Positions 1-6,394 of a DNA stretch of 37,157 nt are shown here, piece after piece (the stretch's first letter is position 1; every line of letters starts with the position of its first letter). Position numbers and translations under genes: made by a program. Under the pieces are notes generated by a model, which was not told where the DNA came from, did not search any database, and saw only the letters and a list, made by a program, of their open reading frames with translations. This stretch comes from a virus: IMG/VR virus record IMGVR_UViG_3300035660_000041, positions 1-37,157 of that record. One strand, 5' to 3'.

Positions 1-127
1 CTATTCCTGAATGGCACACTTTGAAAGCACGATACAACAACGTCGTCGTGATCGGCGGTCCCTATCAAGATCTGCCTCTTGAACCCAGCTTCGCACATGA
101 ATATGTGCAGGCCGCCCTCGAGAAAGG
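1..127. repeat. Terminal overlap, left copy (circular contig)
   Basis: These 127 bases are identical to the last 127 bases of the window. The repeat lies inside the HerA-like gene and reading continues in frame across the join, so the sequence is best read as a circle of 37,030 bp written with one overlap. A length of 127 is a common assembler k-mer, which favours an assembly overlap over a true packaged terminal repeat. Confidence 0.93.
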
Positions 128-1361
128 AATCAGCCTCATCGTAAACGTAAGCGACATCGAAGACGACGCGGACCAAATCAAATTCGTCTCAAGTTTCCTC
201 TGGAATCTTTATCGCCTCGAACAGAAGTATCGGCGTGTCCTCTTCCTAGTCCTTGAAGAAGCGGATATTTGGGCGCCTCAAATGTGGGACCAGGTGACCA
301 AACAAAGTCTCTCTCGAGTCAGCCTCATCGCGAAACACGGCCGTAAAATCGGCATTTTCTCAATCCTCATCAGCCAGCGTCCTGCAGACTTGCATAAGAG
401 CCCCCTCAGCCAATGCAACATCAACTTATTCGGCAAATTCACGAGCCCTGCAGACTTGGATCCGAGAACAGGCTTAATGTTCCTCGTCAAGAAACAGCAC
501 CTTGAAATCACTGAAGACCAAATCATGAAGTTGCCTACAGGCTCGTTTATCGTTGCGCATAAGGGCGGCGTCGACACAATCCCAGTTCGCAAACGGTTGT
601 GTCCTCACGGCGCCGACACGCCATTGATTGAGCCGAAACCTTTCACTGCAGATCTCTCGCGAGCCCTAGGGGGATTACAGGAAGAGATTGCGAAGGCGAT
701 AGCAGCTAAGAAAGAGGAAGAGTCAACTGTCAAGCACCTCGAGAAAGAGAATGCGAATTTAATACGCATCAACAAGGAGCTCCAGGAAAAAGCGAATATC
801 AAGCTTTCAGTTCGAGAAATGATGGAAGGCAACAGTCCGGTCCAGGCGCTGGGTTCAGATCCCAGCGAGGTTGTAGCGTTGAAAGAAGAGAATACGCGGT
901 TGCTGCAGCAACTTCAGGACTTGGATGCGCGTAAGGCTGGTTTGGAAAAGGATCTCGCTTCTTTCTCCAAATTGAAAGAGGCTCTATCAGAATTATTGCC
1001 GGTGCGTAACGCACCAGTAGGTGTCATGACACCTAATGCCCTGGGTTTGCAGCATGTTGTCACAGTTGTGGATCTCGAGGCCGTCAAGAAAACTCTTCCA
1101 ACAATGACCACGGACACGGTTAAAGGCAAACTAGTAGCCCTCGCAAAAGAAGATTTCTTTAGCAATTGGAAAAGCATCAGCGAAGTCCAAACTAGAATTG
1201 ATGAGTTAGCCTGGGGCCCAATCACAGGACAAGCCTTGAACGGAGGCCTCGGCGACCTTGTGAAAGACTGTGTTTTAGGCATGCGACATACGGATCGTAA
1301 CCGCTGGAGACTAGCCCCAGACGTCATATTCAAAGATGGAAAGGGTGTGAATGAACAATGA
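1..1361 (+). CDS. HerA/FtsK-like DNA-translocating ATPase (main part; gene starts at 36865 across the join)
   Basis: Joined with 36865-37030 this encodes 508 residues. The Walker A (SGHGKSNA, about residues 29-36) is in the right-hand part; the Walker B (LFLVLEEAD, about 136-144) and a HerA-type SQRPADLHK arginine/sensor stretch (about 180-190) are here. Two long Glu/Lys-rich coiled-coil segments follow (about 285-335 and 350-390), then a compact C-terminal domain of roughly 110 residues that may be a winged helix. HerA/FtsK-type ATPases form hexameric rings that pump double-stranded DNA. A separate terminase is present, so this one more likely serves replication, partition or genome resolution than packaging. 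It is coupled upstream to the methyltransferase gene (TTGA overlap) and downstream to a zinc microprotein (ATGA overlap). Fold family is clear; role is inferred. Confidence 0.85.
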   Translation, partial: IPEWHTLKARYNNVVVIGGPYQDLPLEPSFAHEYVQAALEKGISLIVNVSDIEDDADQIKFVSSFLWNLYRLEQKYRRVLFLVLEEADIWAPQMWDQVTKQSLSRVSLIAKHGRKIGIFSILISQRPADLHKSPLSQCNINLFGKFTSPADLDPRTGLMFLVKKQHLEITEDQIMKLPTGSFIVAHKGGVDTIPVRKRLCPHGADTPLIEPKPFTADLSRALGGLQEEIAKAIAAKKEEESTVKHLEKENANLIRINKELQEKANIKLSVREMMEGNSPVQALGSDPSEVVALKEENTRLLQQLQDLDARKAGLEKDLASFSKLKEALSELLPVRNAPVGVMTPNALGLQHVVTVVDLEAVKKTLPTMTTDTVKGKLVALAKEDFFSNWKSISEVQTRIDELAWGPITGQALNGGLGDLVKDCVLGMRHTDRNRWRLAPDVIFKDGKGVNEQ

Positions 1362-1549
1362 CACCTAACCCTGCAGGAGTCGCCTTAATTGGCACGTGCC
1401 CCTACTGCCATGAAGCGGTAGAAATGGTCATAACGAAAAAACAAGCAAAACTACTATACAAATCGTTTAAGATGAACATCCATGAAGCTCAGAGACTGAC
1501 GGATAAAGAACTAGAAACCGAATTATTGAAGTCAAAACGGAGGGTGTGA
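1358..1549 (+). CDS. Small protein with a CPYC knuckle
   Basis: 63 residues, starting at an ATG that overlaps the ATPase stop codon (ATGA), so translation is probably coupled. It has one CPYC motif near residue 14 followed by a Lys-rich helical region. Only one Cys pair is visible, so it is half of a zinc ribbon unless it dimerises. The function is unknown; one of many small Cys proteins in this operon, and its position suggests it is made together with the HerA-like ATPase. Confidence 0.6.
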   Translation: MTPNPAGVALIGTCPYCHEAVEMVITKKQAKLLYKSFKMNIHEAQRLTDKELETELLKSKRRV

Positions 1550-1603
1550 GTGGGTCTTGACCTGGCCTGGTTCTGGCAATTCCGAAGACTTTCTTCTTTC
1601 TCC

Positions 1604-1611
1604 TTTAAATA
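1604..1611 (+). promoter_or_regulatory. Archaeal TATA box (TTTAAATA), internal promoter
   Basis: A consensus TTTAAATA lies in the 105-bp gap between two genes, 44 bp before the ATG at 1655. Initiation about 25 bp downstream would leave a leader of about 20 nt holding the AGAGGCGAAA ribosome-site-like element. It would let the small-regulator cluster be expressed separately from the ATPase. Confidence 0.55.
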
Positions 1612-1654
1612 TGGTTCAGGCCAAGAGCCCACAACCAAAATAGAGGCGAAAAAA

Positions 1655-1786
1655 ATGAAGTGTCCATTATTCGACCAATGCGCAGATTCTTGCCATGATT
1701 GCGAAGATATAGACGGTCGATTAGGAAAACTAGAAGCTGAGAGATTGGCGCGACAATGTTGCTTCAGACAAGAGGCGAAAAAATGA
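1655..1786 (+). CDS. Cys-rich microprotein (43 aa)
   Basis: The start is chosen at ATG 1655, directly after AGAGGCGAAAAAA; a longer reading frame upstream would run through the TATA box. The peptide begins MKCPLFDQCADSCHDC and has a further CC near its end, seven Cys in 43 residues, which suggests a zinc-binding or disulfide-stabilised fold. The stop overlaps the next ATG (ATGA). No family recognised. Confidence 0.55.
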   Translation: MKCPLFDQCADSCHDCEDIDGRLGKLEAERLARQCCFRQEAKK

Positions 1787-2010
1787 GTGATGAAAGCGAG
1801 TTTGACTGTGGCGAGGATGTTCTTGAGGAAGAAGATCTGTGCGATTACAACGGCGAGCAATGCATTGGAGATAAATTGTTCTGCGCGGAATGCCCTGTCT
1901 TGACAGGCTATTGGTCTGAGGAAAAGAAGAACCCTTTGAATCTTGAAGTTTGGGTTCCTTTCTGGAAGAGAGTCGAAGCTCAGTCTTTAGTGGAGTTAAT
2001 GTTGAGGTGA
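1783..2010 (+). CDS. Acidic Cys-containing small protein (75 aa)
   Basis: Starts at ATG 1783 after a second copy of the AGAGGCGAAAAA element and overlaps the previous stop. The N-terminal half is very acidic (DESEFDCGEDVLEEEDL) and carries five Cys, including a CAEC pair; the C-terminal half is aromatic (VWVPFWKRVEAQ). It may bind zinc and, being acidic, a basic partner or a DNA-binding protein, but no family was recognised. Confidence 0.55.
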   Translation: MSDESEFDCGEDVLEEEDLCDYNGEQCIGDKLFCAECPVLTGYWSEEKKNPLNLEVWVPFWKRVEAQSLVELMLR

Positions 2011-2012
2011 AT

Positions 2013-2465
2013 ATGTTGGTAGAGAAGAGAAGAGAAAAGAAGAAGAATGTAATAAATACATGTAATAAATACAATAAATACAATCCTGAAAGAATTCTTA
2101 AATCCTTCAGCATGCGAATAGATGATCTTGACCTCTTCGTAAAATTTTATGAAGTTGCCCGCCGAGAAGCTGGGAAAAGAGGCTTCAGCACAACATTAGT
2201 TCAGGCGATGCGCGAATATGTCATGCGTCACGGCCGAGGAAACACCGCAATGCGACTCATCAACTATTGCGACCCCTCAACTCAAAGCCCCTTCACTCAT
2301 CTCTGCAACTTCAGCAAAGGCGCCAGAAACGACGGTCACATATTCTGCAGCAACCCAAGCATAGTCAAAAGTCATGACGCTTTTGTATTGCATGGTATTC
2401 AGGGCAACTGGCTAAACGGTGTCACCTGCTATTCCTGTGCCTATAATAAACTGAGGAAGAAGTGA
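2013..2465 (+). CDS. Ribbon-helix-helix-like protein with Cys-rich C-terminus
   Basis: The start is set at ATG 2013 behind a good ribosome site (TTGAGGTGAAT), giving 150 residues. A Lys/Arg-rich leader and an Asn/Tyr-rich linker are followed by SMRIDDLDLFVKFYEVARRE ... FSTTLVQAMREYVMRHG, which fits a ribbon-helix-helix (CopG/Arc-like) strand and two helices. The C-terminal part has Cys in a C-x8-C ... C ... CYSC pattern that could hold zinc. Probably a DNA-binding regulator; the AATAAATAC repeats in its 5' part (2051-2081) encode the Asn/Tyr linker. Domain call is moderate, targets unknown. Confidence 0.6.
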   Translation: MLVEKRREKKKNVINTCNKYNKYNPERILKSFSMRIDDLDLFVKFYEVARREAGKRGFSTTLVQAMREYVMRHGRGNTAMRLINYCDPSTQSPFTHLCNFSKGARNDGHIFCSNPSIVKSHDAFVLHGIQGNWLNGVTCYSCAYNKLRKK

Positions 2466-2470
2466 AAACA

Positions 2471-2617
2471 ATGTTGACGGTTCACAGTCTCTGTTCGGAA
2501 TGCATCAACGGAACAGGTAAGCATCATAATTGCAGGCTTCGAGGCCTACGGAGTTTACGTTGGCATACATGCAAGTTTTTTGTGAAAGCCGAACTGTTAG
2601 AGGCGAAACAATGTTGA
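2471..2617 (+). CDS. Cys/His microprotein (48 aa)
   Basis: A short frame from ATG 2471, preceded by GAAGTGAAAACA, 5 bp after the previous stop. It contains CSECINGTGKHHNC, a C-x2-C-x7-H-H-x-C pattern typical of a zinc knuckle, then a basic region (LRGLRSLRWH). The stop codon overlaps the next proposed ATG at 2611. Small enough to be missed by ordinary gene calling. Function unknown; a nucleic-acid-binding knuckle is plausible. Confidence 0.5.
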   Translation: MLTVHSLCSECINGTGKHHNCRLRGLRSLRWHTCKFFVKAELLEAKQC

Positions 2618-2766
2618 ATGTCCATGCTTCCACGACCCCCTCGGTTTCACTGTTTGCCCCTGACCAAACAGTAGTAGAAAAGCGGGATGTGCAAAAATGG
2701 TTATTCCACGTAAAAATAGGTGTTCCAATACGTCAAATATATTCGAATTCGAGGAGGACAATGTAG
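2611..2766 (+). CDS. Hypothetical small protein (51 aa), uncertain
   Basis: Starts at ATG 2611 after the third AGAGGCGAAA element in this cluster and ends just before the AbrB-like gene. No motif, membrane segment or Cys pattern is visible. The case for coding rests on the ribosome-site-like element and on tight packing. The 3' part overlaps the proposed promoter/operator of the next gene, so it could also be non-coding leader. Confidence 0.35.
   Translation: MLNVHASTTPSVSLFAPDQTVVEKRDVQKWLFHVKIGVPIRQIYSNSRRTM
2735..2752 (+). promoter_or_regulatory. Probable promoter and palindromic operator of the AbrB-like gene
   Basis: AAATATAT (2735-2742) looks like a TATA box about 28 bp before the TTG start at 2768. 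It is directly followed by the perfect 10-bp palindrome TCGAATTCGA (2743-2752). An operator placed between TATA box and start suggests autorepression. GGAGG (2753-2757) follows and could serve as ribosome site. Confidence 0.4.
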
Positions 2767-2767
2767 T

Positions 2768-3019
2768 TTGAAGACCACAAAAAAGATTAGCCCGTCTCCT
2801 GACGTAAGAGGACGGTTTTCTCAGGTAAAATTCTCAATTAGCCAATGGCAGAAGGTTGGCAACCTGAAGGAAATGATTGTGCTAGGCGTCTCTTCCCGAG
2901 GCAACAGTTTATGCGTCATCATTCCGAAAGACTTGGCTGATGTGCAGGGTGTGATCAGTGGAGATCGGGTGCGGGTTTGGTTCCTCGATCACTACAGAAA
3001 GAAGAGGGAAGACGAATGA
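2768..3019 (+). CDS. SpoVT/AbrB-like DNA-binding regulator
   Basis: About 83 residues from TTG 2768, placed 10 bp after GGAGG; an ATG at 2720 in the same frame would overlap the upstream gene and palindrome. The C-terminal half, VLGVSSRGNSLCVIIPKDLA then GDRVRVWFLD, is the classic swapped-hairpin AbrB pattern (R-G-x-S-x-x-V-x-I-P-K-x-L ... G-D-x-V). Such dimers bind DNA as antitoxins or transition-state regulators; no toxin gene is obvious next to it. It overlaps the next gene by ATGA. Confidence 0.75.
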   Translation: MKTTKKISPSPDVRGRFSQVKFSISQWQKVGNLKEMIVLGVSSRGNSLCVIIPKDLADVQGVISGDRVRVWFLDHYRKKREDE

Positions 3020-3225
3020 AAGCAAAGAAACGGCACTCCATAGTCCAAACACACCACATATCTTACAATCCAGAAGTCAAAGTCAAAGTCTTCAAAGGCG
3101 AACACTACATACTTACATTGATTCAGCGCCGTAGAAAATTCAGCAAGGGCTTCGTCCAAGGACTCGAAAGCGAGATCCCTCGAATAGAAGAGGTTTCAGT
3201 AAATTTGGAGGCTGAAGAGGAATAG
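3016..3225 (+). CDS. Small protein with HHISY motif (HNH-like fragment?)
   Basis: 69 residues from the overlapping ATG at 3016. The sequence THHISYNPEVKVKVFKGEHY resembles the first beta-hairpin of short HNH-type proteins (a His-His-Ile pair, then a GEH). The second half of an HNH site (N...H) is not visible and there is no CxxC pair, so nuclease activity is doubtful. The C-terminus is acidic. Follows the AbrB-like gene as a coupled partner. Confidence 0.5.
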   Translation: MKAKKRHSIVQTHHISYNPEVKVKVFKGEHYILTLIQRRRKFSKGFVQGLESEIPRIEEVSVNLEAEEE

Positions 3226-3306
3226 GTGTTGAAGCCTTTGCGTGGTTTTCAGAAGCGTGAATTAGCCATTTTGCCTTGGGATTTAAGGGCTAGATTACGA
3301 GAATGA
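3226..3306 (+). CDS. Possible 26-aa microprotein
   Basis: A GTG-started frame begins immediately after the previous stop, with GAGGAA upstream as possible ribosome site. The peptide ends in LPWDLRARLRE, amphipathic and basic. Evidence for coding is weak. The rest of the gap to 3346 is purine-rich leader, including GGGGTAAAACATA before the next ATG. Confidence 0.2.
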   Translation: MLKPLRGFQKRELAILPWDLRARLRE

Positions 3307-3345
3307 GACAGAAAGAAAAGAGAAAAGGAATAGGGGTAAAACATA

Positions 3346-3768
3346 ATGAGTGAAGTTAGAGGACCCAAAGAGAGACAAATAACCATGACTAAAAACCGTA
3401 GATACGGAACCGACTTGCTCTTGTTTATCTTGGACAACTGCAAAACCGAAATTAGACCGTCAAAGTTAAGGCGAAAAACTAGAACCTGCAGCTCGAGTGT
3501 AACACGGGAGGTAAAACGCCTTCAGGAACTAGAGTTAGTGCACGTGCGATTTACTGCAAAAATGAGAAATACTAACGCACGAAAACTGTCATCTAACCCA
3601 ATCTGTTTCAAACAAAAAACGATTATTGCCTCCGAAAAAGGCTATCAAGCCCTGGAAATCTGGGAATCTCTCACAACCTTGTTAAAACCAAATCATGAGG
3701 TGACATTACGAGATCATTTGGGGAAGACGGAGGCAAGAAGAATGACAATTCACAATTGGAGGAAATAA
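3346..3768 (+). CDS. Winged-helix DNA-binding regulator
   Basis: 140 residues. RYGTDLLLFILDNCKTEIRP starts a helix typical of archaeal winged-helix proteins, followed by SSSVTREVKRLQELELVHVR (recognition helix and wing) and ASEKGYQALEIW (third strand/helix), which is a MarR/ArsR-like layout. The basic N-terminus and the C-terminal RRMTIHNWRK are extra. Near the end of the plus-strand operon with other regulators, so a role in control of viral genes is likely; ligand and target are unknown. Confidence 0.65.
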   Translation: MSEVRGPKERQITMTKNRRYGTDLLLFILDNCKTEIRPSKLRRKTRTCSSSVTREVKRLQELELVHVRFTAKMRNTNARKLSSNPICFKQKTIIASEKGYQALEIWESLTTLLKPNHEVTLRDHLGKTEARRMTIHNWRK

Positions 3769-3769
3769 A

Positions 3770-3916
3770 ATGACGAATACGTGTTGTATGGATTGCAAGC
3801 GAAGACCATGCCCTATGGGATTGAATTGTCGAGACAACAAGAACATCATGTCATGCGAGTCAGATTCCAAACGTCGGGAATGTTTCGGTGACTGTGAGCA
3901 CTTTCAGCCTGCATGA
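3770..3916 (+). CDS. Cys-rich microprotein (48 aa), last gene of the plus operon
   Basis: ATG 3770 follows an excellent ribosome site (TTGGAGGAAATAAA) that sits in the end of the previous gene. It has eight Cys in 48 residues (CCMDC, CPMGLNC, SC, CFGDC), a pattern fit for two zinc sites or for disulfides if exported, though no signal peptide is seen. No family recognised. The strong ribosome site makes coding likely in spite of the small size. Confidence 0.6.
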   Translation: MTNTCCMDCKRRPCPMGLNCRDNKNIMSCESDSKRRECFGDCEHFQPA

Positions 3917-4026
3917 AAGGAAACGATTGAGGTCTTTTCACTCAAATATCGCAGCTTTGGCATGCAAATAGCCTAGGTCTTTCAGCGCTTTCGCTAGGGT
4001 CAATTTAAAATGGCAAAAGATAGATG
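3917..4026. terminator. Convergent intergenic region, probable bidirectional terminator
   Basis: 110 bp between the ends of the two large operons that face each other. It holds short inverted repeats (CCTAG 3972-3976 with CTAGG 3994-3998; AGCG/CGCT inside) and short T-runs in both directions (TCTTTTC on plus; CTTTTG and ATTTTAAATT on minus), as expected for archaeal T-rich termination. No gene is seen. Confidence 0.4.
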
Positions 4027-5718
4027 TTACCGTACAACTTTTCTTCTTTGCGTCTGATCTAGAACATCAATATGTAAAGTGCGGATTGCGGCGCGTGGAT
4101 CAGTAATCTTCAGCACTTGCCTAGCCCGTTCATTACTGAGCAAAATGGCGTGTGTCATGTCTTCAGGTATCATATGTTCAACACTGATTACATCAAAGTT
4201 TGTACCTGGCAAGTTTTCGTTGGGTATAGTGACTGGCATTCTGTCGCCTATCAAAATGTTCGTGTCGATCGGCGCAACGTAAACGTGCAATTGATCCGCG
4301 GGATATTTCTTTTGAGTCATCACTGTAGCGGCATAGTTTGCGCAAGCTACGTTGCTGTGCAGTTTATCGTCGGTCACAACCATTTCGCGCAACCCGTACA
4401 TTGCCTGACTTAAAAGTTCTTCTGTGTAGCCTGACCACCGCATATTACTGAAGTAGAGACAATCCAAGTTTACAACGACCGTTGTGCCTGCCACGTTGTT
4501 CCATTGGAAAACAAATTTTACAGCGGTTAAACTGTACCAGTCAGGATCGCCAGTTTTCACCCACCCATCCTTGACGCCACTTAACACTTCGTAGCCAGGA
4601 CCAAGTTTTAGGCTGAAATGGGCTTGCTCCATTTTGCCGGGGAAATGGATACTATCCATTGTATAGGTCAAATAATTGGATGTATCTTGCGCATCTAAGG
4701 TGATTTCAACCTTGGTTAAATCGCCAGCGCCCGAGCAGTTTTGACATACAAAAAAGTTTAGTAGTGCCTCGTCTTTTATACGCAGTAACGAGAAGATTCT
4801 TTTCAACCATACATACTCGTCGTCTATGCTGCCAGCGCCGACTCCGTTCGCTATTGGGTGAGCACCACAATGCTGTCCTGAACCTGGCGCGGTTGGTCCC
4901 GTGTGGGTTCCACTGCCTGAACCTGCCGTCCAATCAGTGATTGTTTCTGTCCAATTATCATGATCGTCGGGTATGTCGGTTGCTACGCGGGTGAATTGAG
5001 TGCAACTGCAAGCTGAAACTGCTCTGGGATCGTCTTTCTCGTATTTTTCTGTTGCGCCAAATACCCATATTCTATTGTAGACTTCTGTCAGGGAACGGGT
5101 GAGCGTGTAACTTTTCACATTTGCGCCAATCGTCAAGGTCGTGACGCCTGATGTGCGAATGGGTCGTGGTTTCCACACTATGTTGTTGTTTACGTCGATG
5201 TACCAGTCTTTGTTTATGAGGTTTGCATAGTCGCCGATTTCGCGCACGTAACTATCATATTTGCTTTCATTACTGACTATCGTTATTGGGGTTGCGTCGG
5301 CTCCGATTTCGCCTGCACCCATCCCTAGTCTTGCGGCTATTTTCGCCACTGTGTTGTGCGCTGTGTCACCTGCACTACTGTACTGCCGAAATATTTGCCT
5401 CGCCATCTGCTCGCCTAAGTCGCGTCCACTGAACTGTCTCATGTAGTCGTCGCCCCAAACGTTGTCTATGTTTTCTATGATACCCTTAAACAAGGGGAGT
5501 CCAGGAAGAACATCTTTGCCAATGTATATTTCAACGGTGTCTTTCAAGGTTATGTCATCGAAGACTTTTTGGAATCCAACTGCGCCTGGCAATGTGAAGT
5601 TGAAGTTTCCAAGTTGTCCTGTGAGACTTGTTTTTGCCCTGAGCACTTTTGCGTCTGATGTTATGGTGTGGTCGAGTGTTGCACCTGTGTATGTTTTGAT
5701 TTGGTAAACAGTTGTCAT
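4027..5718 (-). CDS. Tail hub/baseplate protein (phage protein D/gp27-like)
   Basis: 563 residues, ATG behind TGAGGAAATTCC. The N-terminal part (VEIYIGKDVLPGLPLFKGII, then a GRDL segment) matches the first beta-domain of hub proteins of the gpD/gp27/XkdQ kind. The C-terminal part (NILIGDRMPVTIPNENLPG, FDVISVEHMI) matches their closing domain. The middle holds an insertion with CSCTQF, HCGAH and CQNCSG Cys motifs and a lectin-like beta segment. Hubs close the tail tip and guide DNA out. It is the last gene of the late operon, right after the tape-measure-like gene, which is the usual order. Confidence 0.65.
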   Translation of the reverse strand: MTTVYQIKTYTGATLDHTITSDAKVLRAKTSLTGQLGNFNFTLPGAVGFQKVFDDITLKDTVEIYIGKDVLPGLPLFKGIIENIDNVWGDDYMRQFSGRDLGEQMARQIFRQYSSAGDTAHNTVAKIAARLGMGAGEIGADATPITIVSNESKYDSYVREIGDYANLINKDWYIDVNNNIVWKPRPIRTSGVTTLTIGANVKSYTLTRSLTEVYNRIWVFGATEKYEKDDPRAVSACSCTQFTRVATDIPDDHDNWTETITDWTAGSGSGTHTGPTAPGSGQHCGAHPIANGVGAGSIDDEYVWLKRIFSLLRIKDEALLNFFVCQNCSGAGDLTKVEITLDAQDTSNYLTYTMDSIHFPGKMEQAHFSLKLGPGYEVLSGVKDGWVKTGDPDWYSLTAVKFVFQWNNVAGTTVVVNLDCLYFSNMRWSGYTEELLSQAMYGLREMVVTDDKLHSNVACANYAATVMTQKKYPADQLHVYVAPIDTNILIGDRMPVTIPNENLPGTNFDVISVEHMIPEDMTHAILLSNERARQVLKITDPRAAIRTLHIDVLDQTQRRKVVR

Positions 5719-6086
5719 GGAATTTCCTCATAGTACAATTGCGTTGGAGGCACTATCGTGCCAACCATTACCCCCGTCGATATTATGCCTAAGGTACCCA
5801 TCAGCCAACCATACGGTGTACCCCATTGTAGGAAGTGCAAGGTCATTGTCGCCATGCGTGCAGCCATGATTAACCGTGAAAGGTTGCCAAGGACCTGAGT
5901 GACATCCGTGCCTAATCCTGCTCTCTTCATAATGAAGGTTAAACGGTACATGACTCTTTCAAATTGTTGCGCCGTCAAGAATTCACGGGCAACCGTGTCG
6001 CCAGACGTTTCAAGATGTCTTATTTTCGTTTCTGTGTCACTGAGTAATGCATCTATCTTTTGCAGTACCGCATAGATTTCTGCTAT
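5715..6086 (-). CDS. Miniature tape-measure-like/hydrophobic tail protein, possible ATA start
   Basis: The only standard start in this frame is TTG 5978 (87 aa). The frame stays open upstream to an ATA at 6086 that overlaps the previous stop (ATAG), giving 123 residues whose extra part is a convincing amphipathic helix (EIYAVLQKIDALLSDTETK). The body has helices and two hydrophobic stretches (LIMAARMATMTLHFL; LMGTLGIISTGVMVGTIV). Position between a minor-head-type protein and the hub is that of a tape measure, but it is far shorter than usual, suggesting a very short tail. Function is inferred from position and composition only. Confidence 0.5.
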   Translation of the reverse strand: MAEIYAVLQKIDALLSDTETKIRHLETSGDTVAREFLTAQQFERVMYRLTFIMKRAGLGTDVTQVLGNLSRLIMAARMATMTLHFLQWGTPYGWLMGTLGIISTGVMVGTIVPPTQLYYEEIP

Positions 6087-6394
6087 GTCGCTTGAGTTGG
6101 CGCTGATGGTTCTTCACCTGTTTCTATAAGCAACCTTTCATATAATGCTGTGAGTCTCATGAGGACGTCTTTTAAATCCAAATCGACTTTCAACGAACAA
6201 CGGCAGTTGCCACGGTGTCCGTGAGCTTGACTACCACGCGCAGTATCCCATGCCACCATAGATCCGAATGTGAGTTCATTTGGAAGTTGCTCTGCTCCAA
6301 CTTGAATTAGCCATTGGTATCCTTCGAGTGCTTTGCAGATTGGACATACCCTATCATCCTTCATGGTTTCCCAAGTTAAAGTCACTGAAGGCAT
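6083..6394 (-). CDS. Minor-head (Mu gpF/SPP1 gp7)-like zinc domain protein
   Basis: 103 residues from ATG 6394, which overlaps the previous stop (TAATG). KDDRVCPICKALEGYQW followed by HRGNCRCSLKVD is the C-terminal zinc-knuckle signature of the Mu gpF/SPP1 gp7 head morphogenesis family (D-x-x-C-x-x-C ... H...CRC). The large N-terminal helical part of that family is missing. This copy sits in the tail module, 14 kb from the one beside the portal gene. A zinc-stabilised connector or head-tail junction role is possible. Confidence 0.65.
   Translation of the reverse strand: MPSVTLTWETMKDDRVCPICKALEGYQWLIQVGAEQLPNELTFGSMVAWDTARGSQAHGHRGNCRCSLKVDLDLKDVLMRLTALYERLLIETGEEPSAPTQAT

Noticed and set aside
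1-127. Packaged direct terminal repeat of a linear virus genome
   Set aside because: Length equals a common assembler k-mer and the repeat sits inside a gene; circularity or permutation explains it more simply, though read data would be needed to be sure.
2051-2081. Three AATAAATAC repeats as replication iterons
   Set aside because: Spacing is irregular (13 and 9 bp) and the repeats encode an Asn/Tyr linker in the RHH-like gene; AT-rich codon repetition explains them as well.
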